64,000 nucleotides of DNA from Bacillus haynesii. Lineage in GTDB: Bacteria > Bacillota > Bacilli > Bacillales > Bacillaceae. The stretch spans positions 52,094 to 116,093 of the forward strand of contig NZ_MRBL01000011.1 in the NCBI RefSeq assembly GCF_001969855.1, read 5' to 3'. The notes beneath the pieces are model-generated. The model was not told the DNA's origin. It was given only the letters and a program-made list of their open reading frames with translations, and searched no databases. Shown piece by piece: positions 34,547-43,594 of the stretch; position 1 is the stretch's first letter; every line of letters starts with the position of its first letter. The position numbers were made by a program, and so were the translations under genes.

Positions 34547-34813
34547 TTGCCAAACATTAAATCAGCGATCAAACGCACAAAAACAAACAACGAGCGCCGC
34601 GCGCACAACGCAACAATCAAATCTGCAATGCGCACTGCTATGAAACAAGTTGAAACTTTCGTAAGCAACAACGAAGCAGACAAAGCGAAAGCAGCTCTAT
34701 CTGCAGCAGCAAAGAAAATCGATAAAGCAGCTAAAAAAGGTCTTGTCCACAAAAACACCGCAGCTCGTTACAAATCAAACCTAGCGAAAAAAGTGAACGG
34801 ACTTTCTGCATAA
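34547..34813 (+). CDS. rpsT: Ribosomal protein bS20
   Basis: 88-residue basic helical protein starting [18 protein letters not shown]. The start is a TTG at 34547 with a perfect AGGAGGTG eight bases upstream. Non-ATG starts on rpsT are known in other bacteria and are tied to autoregulation by S20; whether that holds here is inference. Monocistronic, divergent from gpr, with its own terminator. Confidence 0.97.
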   Translation: MPNIKSAIKRTKTNNERRAHNATIKSAMRTAMKQVETFVSNNEADKAKAALSAAAKKIDKAAKKGLVHKNTAARYKSNLAKKVNGLSA

Positions 34814-34816
34814 TAG

Positions 34817-34842
34817 AAAGCTTGGCCATGCCAAGCTTTTTT
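34817..34842 (+). terminator. Terminator of rpsT
   Basis: AAAGCTTGG/CCAAGCTTT hairpin followed by TTTTG. Confidence 0.85.
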
Positions 34843-34852
34843 GCTTGCCGTC

Positions 34853-34883
34853 AAAAAAACGGCTCTCTTAGATGAGAAGCCGT
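34853..34883 (-). terminator. Terminator-like hairpin, minus strand
   Basis: ACGGCTTCTC/GAGAGCCGT arms (one mismatch) followed by seven T on the minus strand. It could end transcripts coming from the alpha-CTD-like gene at 35138. Another hairpin, GGAACTTCC/GGAAGTTCC at about 35053-35077, lacks a T run. I see no gene in 34884-35137. Confidence 0.5.
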
Positions 34884-35137
34884 CAGACCGCAAAAACAGC
34901 GCGATTCAGGTGTGTGCCGACAGAGAGGAGCTTTCATGCCAGCCTGTCAGCCATGTTTCACTCGCACGGAGCTATTTTTTGTTTTAAATGAGGCTGACTT
35001 CGGACAATTGTTTTCATTCAAACATATGATTATTGATTTTTATACGAAATGAGGAACTTCCAAAAAAGGAAGTTCCCTTGCTTATTTGATGAAATCAATT
35101 AAATTCTCGACTGTACAAGTATCATCATTCATGGAGT

Positions 35138-35431
35138 TTAACTTTTAAAAGATAACCCTTTTTCCTTCAAAGCAACCCGTAATTTAGGCAAAGATGCCGG
35201 TCCCATACCGTGAAATTTCAAAATCTCTTTTTCGCTGTATTTTGCTAGATGCTGCAAAGAAGTGATTCCATTGTGTTCCAAAGCTCGTCTGGCTGGTGCA
35301 GAGAGCAATGAAAGAAATCCGTTGTCAGGTTTGCGTTGTTGCTCACAAATCGGGCAAACTGGACAATCACTGCTTTTATAATACTCGTGTCCCTTGCTGC
35401 AAGTCCTTAAATTCTTTTTTAACGTTGTCAT
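35138..35431 (-). CDS. Small zinc-ribbon plus RNA polymerase alpha-CTD-like protein
   Basis: 97 residues. The N-terminus has four cysteines in a CSKGHEYYKSSDCPVCPIC arrangement (C11, C23, C26, C29) that look like a zinc site. The C-terminus (about 42-95) reads LSAPARRALEHNGITSLQHL then KFHGMGPASLPKLR, closely resembling the helix-hairpin-helix fold of the RNA polymerase alpha C-terminal domain, which binds UP elements and activators. The ATG at 35431 has GGAGG nine bases upstream; the open frame extends to 35740 but without family resemblance. It is not in this place in B. subtilis as far as I know. Role unknown; DNA or protein binding is inferred from the fold. Confidence 0.75.
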   Translation of the reverse strand: MTTLKKNLRTCSKGHEYYKSSDCPVCPICEQQRKPDNGFLSLLSAPARRALEHNGITSLQHLAKYSEKEILKFHGMGPASLPKLRVALKEKGLSFKS

Positions 35432-35804
35432 TTTTTCATTCCTCCCTTTCTCAAATATTATTTTCAACCTTTTTACAGCCTGCAGACTTTCAATGTTTTC
35501 GGTTTTATCTTTCCTGCCCCTTTGCTGAATAAACATTCGATGCCACGGCACGTTTCTTCCGGCTTTTGCATCCCACAATCCTATTGATAAGATCCTCAAA
35601 GCCGAAGCGAAGCGGTATGCAAAATATGTTCTAGCGCCTAAAGGCGAAGTTTGCCGATTTTGAAGGTAAACTAAGCAGCGTCTACGGCAAGTTTCTAAAG
35701 AAATGAAAATGCCGGAGTGTCTCACAAAGCGCATGAACAAGAGCCGGAAACAAGAAAACGGCGGCCGACAAAAGAGCAGCGAGCGAAAAAAAAAAGAACA
35801 AGTG
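35432..35804. other. Intergenic stretch between the alpha-CTD-like gene and holA
   Basis: No convincing gene. The minus strand is open as an upstream extension of the alpha-CTD-like gene. The plus strand has a 40-codon open stretch at about 35545-35655 (ILKAEAKRYAKYVLAPKGE) with no start or ribosome-binding site, perhaps a gene remnant. Confidence 0.4.
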
Positions 35805-35866
35805 AAAAGGCTGTCGGGATTTTCTCGACAGCCTGACGGCTCTCATAGTTAGAGAGCCCTTTTTTC
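35805..35866 (-). terminator. Tandem hairpins after holA
   Basis: GGCTGTCG/CGACAGCC at 35809-35833 with TTTTC on the minus strand, and GGCTCTC/GAGAGCC at 35838-35858 with a T run on the plus strand. They overlap the holA stop and can act in both directions. Confidence 0.7.
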
Positions 35867-36890
35867 AATCGGACTGCAAAAGCTTGAGTAAAAACAGCTC
35901 AAGCAAAAGCTGCTTGTCCTTTTTGCCTGTTTTCATTTCATAATCCATAACGGCGAGATGCTCGATGATGCTTTTCAGCTCTTCTTCAGAAAACAACCTC
36001 GCCTGGTCGATCGCGAGCTTCACCCTGAACGGGTGAACTTTGAGGTTTGAGGCGATTTGCTTTTGCCCGTACCCCTGCTGCGAAAAGTATTTGGTCTGCA
36101 TCAAAAGCCTGAACTGGTTTGCGATCAGCGCCATCATTTTGATCGGTTCTTCATTTTGTTTTAACAGATCATAGAAAATCTGCAGCGCTTCTGTACGCTT
36201 CCGGTTCACAACCTTGTTGATCAATTCAAAAATGTTTTGCTCGAGACCTCTGGCAACGAGTTTTTTGACGTCTTCAAGCGTAATCGAATCCCGATCGCCG
36301 ATATATGTACTAAGCTTCTTCACCTCTTGGGCAATGGCCGACAGGCTGGCATTACACAGGATGACAAGCTCCTCTGCCGCTTCCCGTTCAATGAGCTTCC
36401 CTTCTGATTTGGCAAGCCCTGCGATGAAATCAGCCGTTTCCCGGCCGTTCAGTTCTTTTGCTTCGACCATTTGGGCATGTTTTTTCAACAGCTTGGTCAG
36501 CTTTTTCCTCTCATCAAGCTTCTCATAAGGAGCGAGCAGAACAAAAACGGAATAAGGCGCCGGCTGCGCAATATAATCCTCCAGGCTCCCGAGGTTATGC
36601 TCCATTTTGTCTTTCTTTTTTTCAGCTGTTAAAAAAGACGGGTTTTTAGCAACAACAAGACGCTTCTCCCCCATAAACGGAAAAGTTTCGGCATCTTCAA
36701 CAGCAAGGTCCAATGCCTCTTCTTCCAAATCAAATACGGAAAGGTTGAAATCCTTCGCCTCTTCATCAACGACAGCTTGTCTAATCCTTTGAACCGTCTC
36801 CTGCAGAAGATACGTCTCTTTCCCGTACAAGCAATAAACAGGATGAATGTCGTCTTTTTTCAAGCTTTTCCAAACATCAAATACCGTCAT
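35865..36890 (-). CDS. holA: DNA polymerase III, delta subunit
   Basis: 341-residue clamp-loader delta subunit. It begins MTVFDVWKSLKKDDIHPVY with the YLLQETVQRIR family signature; domain III near the C-terminus has KVHPFRVKLAIDQARLFSEE. The ATG at 36890 has GGGG nine bases upstream and fits family starts; ATG 36911 abuts its ribosome-binding site. B. subtilis YqeN. Confidence 0.95.
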   Translation of the reverse strand: MTVFDVWKSLKKDDIHPVYCLYGKETYLLQETVQRIRQAVVDEEAKDFNLSVFDLEEEALDLAVEDAETFPFMGEKRLVVAKNPSFLTAEKKKDKMEHNLGSLEDYIAQPAPYSVFVLLAPYEKLDERKKLTKLLKKHAQMVEAKELNGRETADFIAGLAKSEGKLIEREAAEELVILCNASLSAIAQEVKKLSTYIGDRDSITLEDVKKLVARGLEQNIFELINKVVNRKRTEALQIFYDLLKQNEEPIKMMALIANQFRLLMQTKYFSQQGYGQKQIASNLKVHPFRVKLAIDQARLFSEEELKSIIEHLAVMDYEMKTGKKDKQLLLELFLLKLLQSD

Positions 36891-37120
36891 CTGCACTTTC
36901 CCCTCTTTCATCCTTCCTTTCTATCCTAAAGCGTGTTTTGCAATTAGTAAAGAGAGAAGCGGAGTCACCCCGCTCTCTCATTTATAATAAACGCCTTCCA
37001 TAAACCCCCGGGTCAGTTTATAAAAGACGATGTTCATAAATTTTAGAAAACGGTTGCATGAAGCTCCTAGATTTTTGTAAAGAATTGAATTATACTGGAT
37101 ATCAATAGGAGGGGTAAATT

Positions 37121-37252
37121 GTGAATGAATTTGAAAAAGACGTGCAAAGCAAACGTAACGATCTTGTAGATTCAGGTGTCGGTTTTATCGTGTCTTTTGG
37201 CTTTTTCGCTACAATGTTTATTATCGCTACTGTTATACATCTGGCCGCTTAA
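37121..37252 (+). CDS. yqzM: Small membrane protein YqzM
   Basis: 43 residues: a charged N-terminus (MNEFEKDVQSKRNDLVDSG) and one transmembrane helix (about 20-40). GTG start with AGGAGGGG six bases upstream. A conserved small gene between holA and comEC in Bacillus. The function is unknown. Confidence 0.85.
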   Translation: MNEFEKDVQSKRNDLVDSGVGFIVSFGFFATMFIIATVIHLAA

Positions 37253-37276
37253 TCAAGCCAAGTCATGGACACCGCT

Positions 37277-39664
37277 TTACTCTCCGTCAGGCAAGCGGCT
37301 TTTTGACGACTGCTGTTTTTCAGCAGTCATTTTTTCTTGCGGGGAATGTACTTTATCATATGGAGGATGAAGCAAAAACGTTCCGTTCCCGCCTCGAAAT
37401 AGGTACTGAATCGAACCGTGCCGATCCGTTCTGAACACCTTCACATCGTGACGGTTTAGGATGTCCAATACTTCCCCGTGGGGATGCCCGTAGCGGTTGT
37501 GCTCCCCCGCCGAAATGATCGCGGCTTTCGGCTCAATTTGCTTGATCAGCTCTTCCCCCGTTGAACCTTTGCTTCCATGGTGACCGACTTTCAAAATATC
37601 CGCTTTAAGATTCGGATATTCTGTCATCATCTCCTTTTCACCTTCCTTCTCCAAATCGCCCGTTAACAGCCACGAAAATCCGCCCGCTTTCATCCACAAT
37701 ACGAGGGAACCATTGTTTTTGCTGTTTTTGTCCGCTTCTTTCGGTGAAAGAACGTAAAATACAAGATTGCCAATATGAAGGATGTCACCTCTTTTGGCTA
37801 CATTCACCTCGATGCCTTCTTTCAAGGCAAGGCGAAGCAGCTTTTCATCAGACGGTTCGGCTGCGAAGCCTTTCGGCACGATCAATTGCTTGACTTTATG
37901 TTTTTGAATCAGCACCTGTGCTTCACCGATATGATCCTGATCAGCATGGGTCAAAATTAAAGCATCGAGTTTCTTAACCCCTTTGGATGCCAGAAAAGGC
38001 ATTAATACGCTCTCTCCCAGTGAAAAATCCTTCTTTCGATTTCTCCACCGCTCTTTCCGGAAGGATACGGTTCCTCCCGTATCAATGAAGACCGTGCCAT
38101 TCTGACCGGGAGCGCTGACATACATGCTGTCCCCCTGGCCGATATCAAGCATTGTGACCTCTCCTTCTCCTGCAATCTGAGGAAGACATACGTGAATCAC
38201 AAACACAGCAGCAAGGAGGCCGGACGGAATCATGACCGCTCGAAACGACATCTCTTTTTCAAGAATCAGCAAAAACAGAAAAATGGCTGCGAAGTAGAAA
38301 AACAACAAAATATCCGGCGGTTTAACCGCAGAAAAAACCAAAATATCCGCAGCAGACACCGCTTTAACAGCCTGATGGCTCCACACAAGCAGACGGTCAA
38401 GCACACAGGCTGCCGCCTCCCCCAAGGGACGAAAACACATGAAAGCCAACAGGCTTCCGAAAGACAGCGGCATGATGATGAAAATATAGAGAGGTATAAA
38501 AAGCAGATTCATCACTGTGCTGAGAAATGAAAACTCTTGAAAATGAAAAAGCAGAATCGGGAGGGAAGCGAGCTGAGCCAAAAATGACCCCAATAGCAGC
38601 TGAGAGATTCGGCTTTTCGGCCTGATCAAAATCTCTTTTGAAAGAATGAAAACGAAGGATACGGCAAAAGAAAGCTGGAATCCGGCTTGAAATAGCAGAT
38701 AAGGATGATACAGCAGCAGTCCGAGGCAGGCGATGCTGATCACATCGGCACTTTTGAAGTTCTTTTTAAACAGTGATGCTAGCAGATAGATTTCAGACAT
38801 GAAAACCGCCCTCATCACTGACGGGGCGCCTCCGGTCAAAACTGCGGCAACGGGCAGCCCGAAAACGAGCAGCCATTTTACGCATTCCCTCGTCATACCG
38901 AAGCGAATAAATATGTGGAACAGAGCGGCTGACAACAGACCGACATGAAGCCCGGAAATTGCTAAAAGGTGAATGATCCCAAGGCGCTGATAACCGTCCA
39001 GCACATCTTGTTCAATGAGAAACCGGTCTCCGAAAGTAAGCGCTCTTGCAATACCGGCAGCCGGGTCCGCCATATTTTCTTCTGTAAAATCAAGGCCCGC
39101 TTTTCGGATCTTCAATAGAAATGGCATAAGACCGCCGCCCGGCTTGCAGTTTTTAATGGACTGAACCGAAAAAAACCAGTGAATCCCTTTTTGATACAAT
39201 GATTCTTTTTGATTAAAAGTTCCAGGCACCGTCTCTTTTTTCGGTGCTCTTAATTCACCTTGCATGACACAGATGCTTCCCGGCTGAAGAGCTGAGAGCG
39301 CCCGTTTTTCTTGTGGAGACCGGATCGTATAGCCCGCTTTTAGAGCTTCTCCCTTATCTGTTTCGGCCGTGAAAGAAAGCCGGTCTCCGTCTATTATGGG
39401 AATATCCCGGACAGAAGCGAGCGAGTGAAATTTGCCTTCATGATAAATCGTCGTATTGAAATGGTCGATCATGTAAAAAGAAGTGGCATATAAAATACAA
39501 ATCGCTGCACATATGATAAAAAGGAGTATTTGTTTCTTGAAGAAACAGAGGATAAAGAACAGAAAAAAACTGATCATGAGGAAGAGATAAAGAGAAGAGT
39601 GAGCGGAGGCAATTCCGGCTGCCGCTGAAATTGCTCCGCACGGGAAGATACGATGTCTGTTCAT
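37277..39664 (-). CDS. comEC: DNA uptake channel ComEC
   Basis: 795-residue polytopic membrane protein forming the channel for single-stranded DNA in natural transformation. N-terminal OB-like domain, a competence domain with many transmembrane helices (IIHLLAISGLHVGLLSAALF near 250), and a C-terminal metallo-beta-lactamase domain with LTHADQDHIG and VGHHGSKGST. I start at ATG 39664, two bases past the comEB stop; no good ribosome-binding site, suggesting coupling. The last 20 or so codons overlap the plus-strand yqzM terminator. Confidence 0.94.
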   Translation of the reverse strand: MNRHRIFPCGAISAAAGIASAHSSLYLFLMISFFLFFILCFFKKQILLFIICAAICILYATSFYMIDHFNTTIYHEGKFHSLASVRDIPIIDGDRLSFTAETDKGEALKAGYTIRSPQEKRALSALQPGSICVMQGELRAPKKETVPGTFNQKESLYQKGIHWFFSVQSIKNCKPGGGLMPFLLKIRKAGLDFTEENMADPAAGIARALTFGDRFLIEQDVLDGYQRLGIIHLLAISGLHVGLLSAALFHIFIRFGMTRECVKWLLVFGLPVAAVLTGGAPSVMRAVFMSEIYLLASLFKKNFKSADVISIACLGLLLYHPYLLFQAGFQLSFAVSFVFILSKEILIRPKSRISQLLLGSFLAQLASLPILLFHFQEFSFLSTVMNLLFIPLYIFIIMPLSFGSLLAFMCFRPLGEAAACVLDRLLVWSHQAVKAVSAADILVFSAVKPPDILLFFYFAAIFLFLLILEKEMSFRAVMIPSGLLAAVFVIHVCLPQIAGEGEVTMLDIGQGDSMYVSAPGQNGTVFIDTGGTVSFRKERWRNRKKDFSLGESVLMPFLASKGVKKLDALILTHADQDHIGEAQVLIQKHKVKQLIVPKGFAAEPSDEKLLRLALKEGIEVNVAKRGDILHIGNLVFYVLSPKEADKNSKNNGSLVLWMKAGGFSWLLTGDLEKEGEKEMMTEYPNLKADILKVGHHGSKGSTGEELIKQIEPKAAIISAGEHNRYGHPHGEVLDILNRHDVKVFRTDRHGSIQYLFRGGNGTFLLHPPYDKVHSPQEKMTAEKQQSSKSRLPDGE
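37308..37336 (+). terminator. Terminator of yqzM, inside the 3' end of comEC
   Basis: GACTGCTG/CAGCAGTC perfect arms followed by ATTTTTT on the plus strand. It lies about 31 bases inside the comEC coding end, so the two genes overlap at the transcript level. Confidence 0.75.
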
Positions 39665-39668
39665 CGGA

Positions 39669-40235
39669 TTACACGTAGCTTGTAAACAGTTTATTGGCCT
39701 CTTCGTGTATTTTCCTGATCTCCTCTTCCTCAAGGCCTTTATCAGCCAGCTGTTTGATCAGATCGGCTACAAACGCTAACTTTTCTTGGTTTTTCAAGTC
39801 GATAATCATCTCATCGAGTTCTACCTGCTCGACTTTAACAGAAGCCTGATCGAAAAGTTCAACCGCATATGGATGGTTTTTGTAATCCTTCGCATAGTAT
39901 ATCGTTTTAATACCTGCCTGAATGATCGATTTACAGCATTGAATGCACGGAAAATGTGTGACATATATTTCAGCGCCTTCGGTCGGAACACCGAATTTTG
40001 CACACTGAAGAATCGCGTTCATCTCGGCGTGAATCGTTCTGATGCAATGCCCGTCCACCATATAGCAGCCTTCATCCGCACAGTGAACGCCTCCAGCGAT
40101 CGATCCGTTGTAGCCTCCTGCTATAATTCGTTTATCCCTGACAATTGTCGCTCCTACAGCAAGCCTTGTACACGTGCTGCGAAGCGCCAGCAAATGGCTC
40201 TGCGCCATAAAATATTGATCCCAAGAAATCCGTTC
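39669..40235 (-). CDS. comEB: ComEB, dCMP deaminase family
   Basis: 188-residue zinc deaminase. Metal site HAEMNAIL (catalytic Glu) and PCIQCCKSI. Part of the comE operon, though in B. subtilis it is not needed for transformation. GTG start at 40235 with GGAGGG seven bases upstream; the longer frame lacks family resemblance. Confidence 0.94.
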   Translation of the reverse strand, partial: ERISWDQYFMAQSHLLALRSTCTRLAVGATIVRDKRIIAGGYNGSIAGGVHCADEGCYMVDGHCIRTIHAEMNAILQCAKFGVPTEGAEIYVTHFPCIQCCKSIIQAGIKTIYYAKDYKNHPYAVELFDQASVKVEQVELDEMIIDLKNQEKLAFVADLIKQLADKGLEEEEIRKIHEEANKLFTSYV

Positions 40236-40306
40236 CACTTGTTTTCCCTCCAAAAATACGATGTCGACTTCCCTAAGTTTACATATGTTTATCGGCAAAC
40301 GTCAAT

Positions 40307-40936
40307 TTACTTTACCGTGATTGAAGATTTTATTCTCTCAAAAGACTTTTCTCCAATTCCCGAAACGTTCGTGATGTCTTCTATTATCTGAAACGGTCCG
40401 TTCTCCTCACGGTAATCGATAACCGCTTCCGCTTTTGAAGGGCCGATGCCTGGAATCGCCTGAAGCTCCTCAGAGGACGCCGTATTAATATTGACGACAT
40501 CACCGGAATTACCTTCTGCTCTTGAGCCCGCTTCTGAAAGAGAACCAGCTGTCTCTTCCCCTTCAAATGGAATGTAAACAACCATACCGTCCTGCAAAAC
40601 GGCGGCCAGGTTAATTTGCTTTTGGTCCGCTTTTTTCACGGTGCCGCCTGCTTTTTTCAATGCATCGTGCACTCTGTCCCCCACCTTCATTTGATAGATG
40701 CCCGGATTTTTCACAGCGCCTTTCAAATCGATGATAACCGCCTCTTCCCCCGCGTTTTTTTCCCGCTTCGTCTCCTCTTTCTTGTCAAAAGTCTGTACAG
40801 AAGCTTCCTCAGGAATGGAGAGGCCGGATAAAGTTTCACGCTTTCCGCTTAACAGCATGAAGGCCGCGCTGATGATCAAGACGAGTGCAACGCCTCCCGC
40901 GGCATACCATTTATATTGTTTTAGCCAATCTGTCAA
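40307..40936 (-). CDS. comEA: Competence DNA receptor ComEA
   Basis: 209-residue membrane-anchored DNA-binding protein for transformation. A transmembrane helix at about 8-30, a SLBB-like middle domain (IDLKGAVKNPGIYQMKVGDRV) and C-terminal tandem helix-hairpin-helix motifs (IPGIGPSKAEAVIDYRE, VSGIGEKSFERIK). TTG start at 40936 with AGGTG six bases upstream, matching the position of family starts; the GTG at 40945 overlaps that site. Confidence 0.94.
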   Translation of the reverse strand: MTDWLKQYKWYAAGGVALVLIISAAFMLLSGKRETLSGLSIPEEASVQTFDKKEETKREKNAGEEAVIIDLKGAVKNPGIYQMKVGDRVHDALKKAGGTVKKADQKQINLAAVLQDGMVVYIPFEGEETAGSLSEAGSRAEGNSGDVVNINTASSEELQAIPGIGPSKAEAVIDYREENGPFQIIEDITNVSGIGEKSFERIKSSITVK

Positions 40937-41018
40937 ACTGCTCACCTGCTTTCATACATATTTTGACTAAAGCCTTCATATCGTTTAAAAGATACAGGTT
41001 CAAAGGAGGGGAGAACGA

Positions 41019-41840
41019 TTGAATATCGGCTTTATCGGGACAGGAAATATGGGGACCATTTTAATTGAGGCGTTAATTGAATCCAGAGCAGTCATTCCCT
41101 CATCTTTAACAATTACTAATCGAACGATCGACAAAGCGTTAAACATAAAAAAACGATTCCCAGACATTCAGGTTGCAGAACGGCCGGAAGAAGTGATTAC
41201 GGAAAGTGACACCGTGTTTATCTGTGTAAAGCCGCTGGATATTTATCCTTTGCTAAAGCGGCTCTCACCCGTCTTCACCCGCGATCAGATTGTGGTCACC
41301 ATTACGAGTCCGGTGCAGGTCGAACAGCTGGAAGCCATCGTCTCCTGCCAGGCGGCAAGAGTGATCCCGAGCATTACGAACAGAGCGCTGTCCGGCGTGT
41401 CATTATTGACTTGCGGAGAAAGCTGCACAGCTGAGGCAAAAGAAAAATTGACGGCTTTAGTGAGCAAGATCTCAATCCCTCTCGAAATCGAAAGCGGGAT
41501 TACGAGGGTCGCCTCAGACATTGTCAGCTGCGGCCCCGCCTTTATCAGCTATTTAGTACAGGAGTTTATTCAGGCGGCTGTCGAAGAAACATCCGTGTCA
41601 AAAGAGGACGCTATTTTAATGACGAAAGAAATGCTCGTAGGTTTGGGAAGGCTGCTCGAAACAGGCCATTACACACTGCCAGCCCTGCAGGAAAAGGTTT
41701 GCGTTAAAGGCGGTGTAACCGGTGAGGGAATTAAGGCGCTGGAAAGCGGCGTTCAGGATATGTTCCGCCAGATGTTCCGAAACACCCATTTGAAGTATGA
41801 AGAAGATATCGCCCTGGTCAAGAAGCAATTCTCCGTTTGA
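41019..41840 (+). CDS. comER: ComER, pyrroline-5-carboxylate reductase-like protein
   Basis: 273 residues. A Rossmann dinucleotide fold at the N-terminus (IGFIGTGNMGTILIEAL) and a ProC-type C-terminal domain. Divergent from the comE operon, as in B. subtilis; implicated in sporulation and biofilm control in some bacilli. TTG start at 41019 with AAAGGAGGGG six bases upstream. Confidence 0.93.
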   Translation: MNIGFIGTGNMGTILIEALIESRAVIPSSLTITNRTIDKALNIKKRFPDIQVAERPEEVITESDTVFICVKPLDIYPLLKRLSPVFTRDQIVVTITSPVQVEQLEAIVSCQAARVIPSITNRALSGVSLLTCGESCTAEAKEKLTALVSKISIPLEIESGITRVASDIVSCGPAFISYLVQEFIQAAVEETSVSKEDAILMTKEMLVGLGRLLETGHYTLPALQEKVCVKGGVTGEGIKALESGVQDMFRQMFRNTHLKYEEDIALVKKQFSV

Positions 41841-41892
41841 TTCATTGTTTCACGAATGTGCTGAGATCTCAACTAAGGAAAAATGCATTATG

Positions 41893-41925
41893 AAAAACCA
41901 TCGTTAAATTAAACGATGGTTTTTG
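41893..41925. terminator. Shared terminator of comER and yqeM
   Basis: AAACCATCGTT/AACGATGGTTT hairpin with A and T runs on both sides. It includes the yqeM stop codon. Confidence 0.8.
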
Positions 41926-42664
41926 TTTTTTTCGCTGTATAAAAATGACGTTCCGACTCTGCGCTTGGCTCCAATTTTGAAAAATCGGCAGTGACGCACT
42001 GTACCTCAAATCCGACTTGCTCCAATAAGCTGATGTACTTTTCCGTCTGGAAAGTCCGCTGTTCATGCGATTCATCAAACCTTTCGTACACGTCTCCGTT
42101 TTCTACGAAGAAGGTCAAATCGTGAACAGCTGAATGGGGCTCATCCCCCGCATAGCTTTGCCAGATGACGCTCACTTCTTCATCCTGATCGGCATACGTA
42201 CTTCCCGGAAAAATGACATCCATTTTGTAAACGGAATGAACATCAAACAGAAGAAGGCCGCCTTCTTTTAATAGAGAAAAAACGTTTTTAAAAGTATCGA
42301 AAACGTCTTTTTCGTTTTTTAGATAATTCAGCGAGTCACAGCAGATCACGACCGCGTCGAACTCTTGCCCGTGCCCGGCAAGTTCGCGCATATCCTGTTG
42401 TAAGAACTGAATATCAAGCTGTCGGATGGCTGCTTTGTACTGGGCCTGGGCAAGCATGTCTTCGCTGATATCGATTCCTGTGACATCATAGCCTTTTCCA
42501 GCCAAGCGGACCGATATTTCACCCGTTCCGCACGCCAGATCAAGTACCCGTATACGTTCTTTCTGCTGTGCACCGATCATTTTTTCAATCCAACTGACCC
42601 ACTGATCGTAAGGAGCGTGAGACATCAGCTTGTCATAAATACTGGAAAACCCTTTATAGATCAT
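41909..42664 (-). CDS. yqeM: Class I SAM-dependent methyltransferase YqeM
   Basis: 251 residues with motif I VLDLACGTGEISVRLAG (about 40-56) and FDAVVICCDSLNYL. Substrate unknown. Its start overlaps the rsfS stop by four bases; last gene of the yqeG-aroE-nadD operon. Confidence 0.9.
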   Translation of the reverse strand: MIYKGFSSIYDKLMSHAPYDQWVSWIEKMIGAQQKERIRVLDLACGTGEISVRLAGKGYDVTGIDISEDMLAQAQYKAAIRQLDIQFLQQDMRELAGHGQEFDAVVICCDSLNYLKNEKDVFDTFKNVFSLLKEGGLLLFDVHSVYKMDVIFPGSTYADQDEEVSVIWQSYAGDEPHSAVHDLTFFVENGDVYERFDESHEQRTFQTEKYISLLEQVGFEVQCVTADFSKLEPSAESERHFYTAKKTKTIV

Positions 42665-43017
42665 TCATTAACTCCGAACGAAAGATCTTCAATCGGCGCG
42701 TCTCCCCACAGCTTTTCAAGGTTGTAATAGCCTCTTTCCTCTTTGTGGAAAACGTGGACAACGACATCGCCCAAATCGATTAAAACCCATCTGGCTTCGT
42801 CAAAGCCCTCCATTTTCTTCACATCAATTCCATTTTCTTCAGCCTGATCCTTAATTTCCCGGGCAATGGCCTGAACTTGTTTGTCAGAGTTCCCATGGCA
42901 AATCAGAAAATAATCAGCCACGAGGGAAATCCCCTGCATATTCAAGGCGATAATATCTTCCGCCCGTTTATCATCGCAGGCCTCTGCGGCAATTTTTAAA
43001 ATTGAAGCTTGATCCAT
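42661..43017 (-). CDS. rsfS: Ribosome silencing factor RsfS
   Basis: 118 residues of the RsfS/YbeB/Iojap family, which binds L14 and blocks subunit joining when nutrients run low. Family signature: RWVLIDLGDVVVHVFHKEER, near residue 75. AGGAGG precedes the ATG. B. subtilis YqeL. Confidence 0.94.
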   Translation of the reverse strand: MDQASILKIAAEACDDKRAEDIIALNMQGISLVADYFLICHGNSDKQVQAIAREIKDQAEENGIDVKKMEGFDEARWVLIDLGDVVVHVFHKEERGYYNLEKLWGDAPIEDLSFGVNE

Positions 43018-43030
43018 TCAGTAATTCCTC

Positions 43031-43594
43031 CTAATGTCTATCGTTTACTAAAGCATTATATGTGGCGACCGTTTCCGGATAAACGGCCTGATTTTTTGAA
43101 ATTAAAAAGGTAATCGTATTTTTCAATGCCTGGATAAGCGCCGAATCCAAATCTTCTTCAGCGAGAGTCCGAACCTCTTCAACCCCTGGAAAACGGCGGC
43201 CCGGTTCGATATAATCCGCTACATAAATCACTTTTTCAAGAAGAGTCATATTTGGCCTTCCGGATGTATGGAATCGAATGGCTGACAGGATGTCTTCATC
43301 CGTAATTCCGACCTCTGTTTTGACAAGTGCTGCTCCTGCCGGCGCATGCCAAAGTTCATGATGAAAATCGAGCACTTCAAGCGGTCCGCCCACATCGAGG
43401 ATGATTTGTTTCATCTCCTCTTTCGGGCGAAATTTGGCATAGTCATGAAATATCGCGGCGGTTTCGGCTTTTTTCACATCTGCACCAAACCGTTCGGCAA
43501 GTTTTACAGCCGTCTCCATTACGCCGACCGTATGGATGTAGCGCTGTTCTGTCAGCTGTTCTTGCACGCAGGCTAAGGCTTCCTCACGTTTCAT
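43031..43594 (-). CDS. yqeK: HD-domain bis(5'-nucleosyl)-tetraphosphatase YqeK
   Basis: 187 residues. HD metal site in [13 protein letters not shown] (about 48) and [10 protein letters not shown] (about 80). Family members hydrolyse Ap4A symmetrically. The start overlaps the nadD stop by 11 bases. Confidence 0.92.
   Translation of the reverse strand: MKREEALACVQEQLTEQRYIHTVGVMETAVKLAERFGADVKKAETAAIFHDYAKFRPKEEMKQIILDVGGPLEVLDFHHELWHAPAGAALVKTEVGITDEDILSAIRFHTSGRPNMTLLEKVIYVADYIEPGRRFPGVEEVRTLAEEDLDSALIQALKNTITFLISKNQAVYPETVATYNALVNDRH

Noticed and set aside
35703..35838. Basic 44-codon plus-strand ORF (MKMPECLTKRMNKSRK)
   Set aside because: No ribosome-binding site and it ends inside the terminator hairpin after holA.
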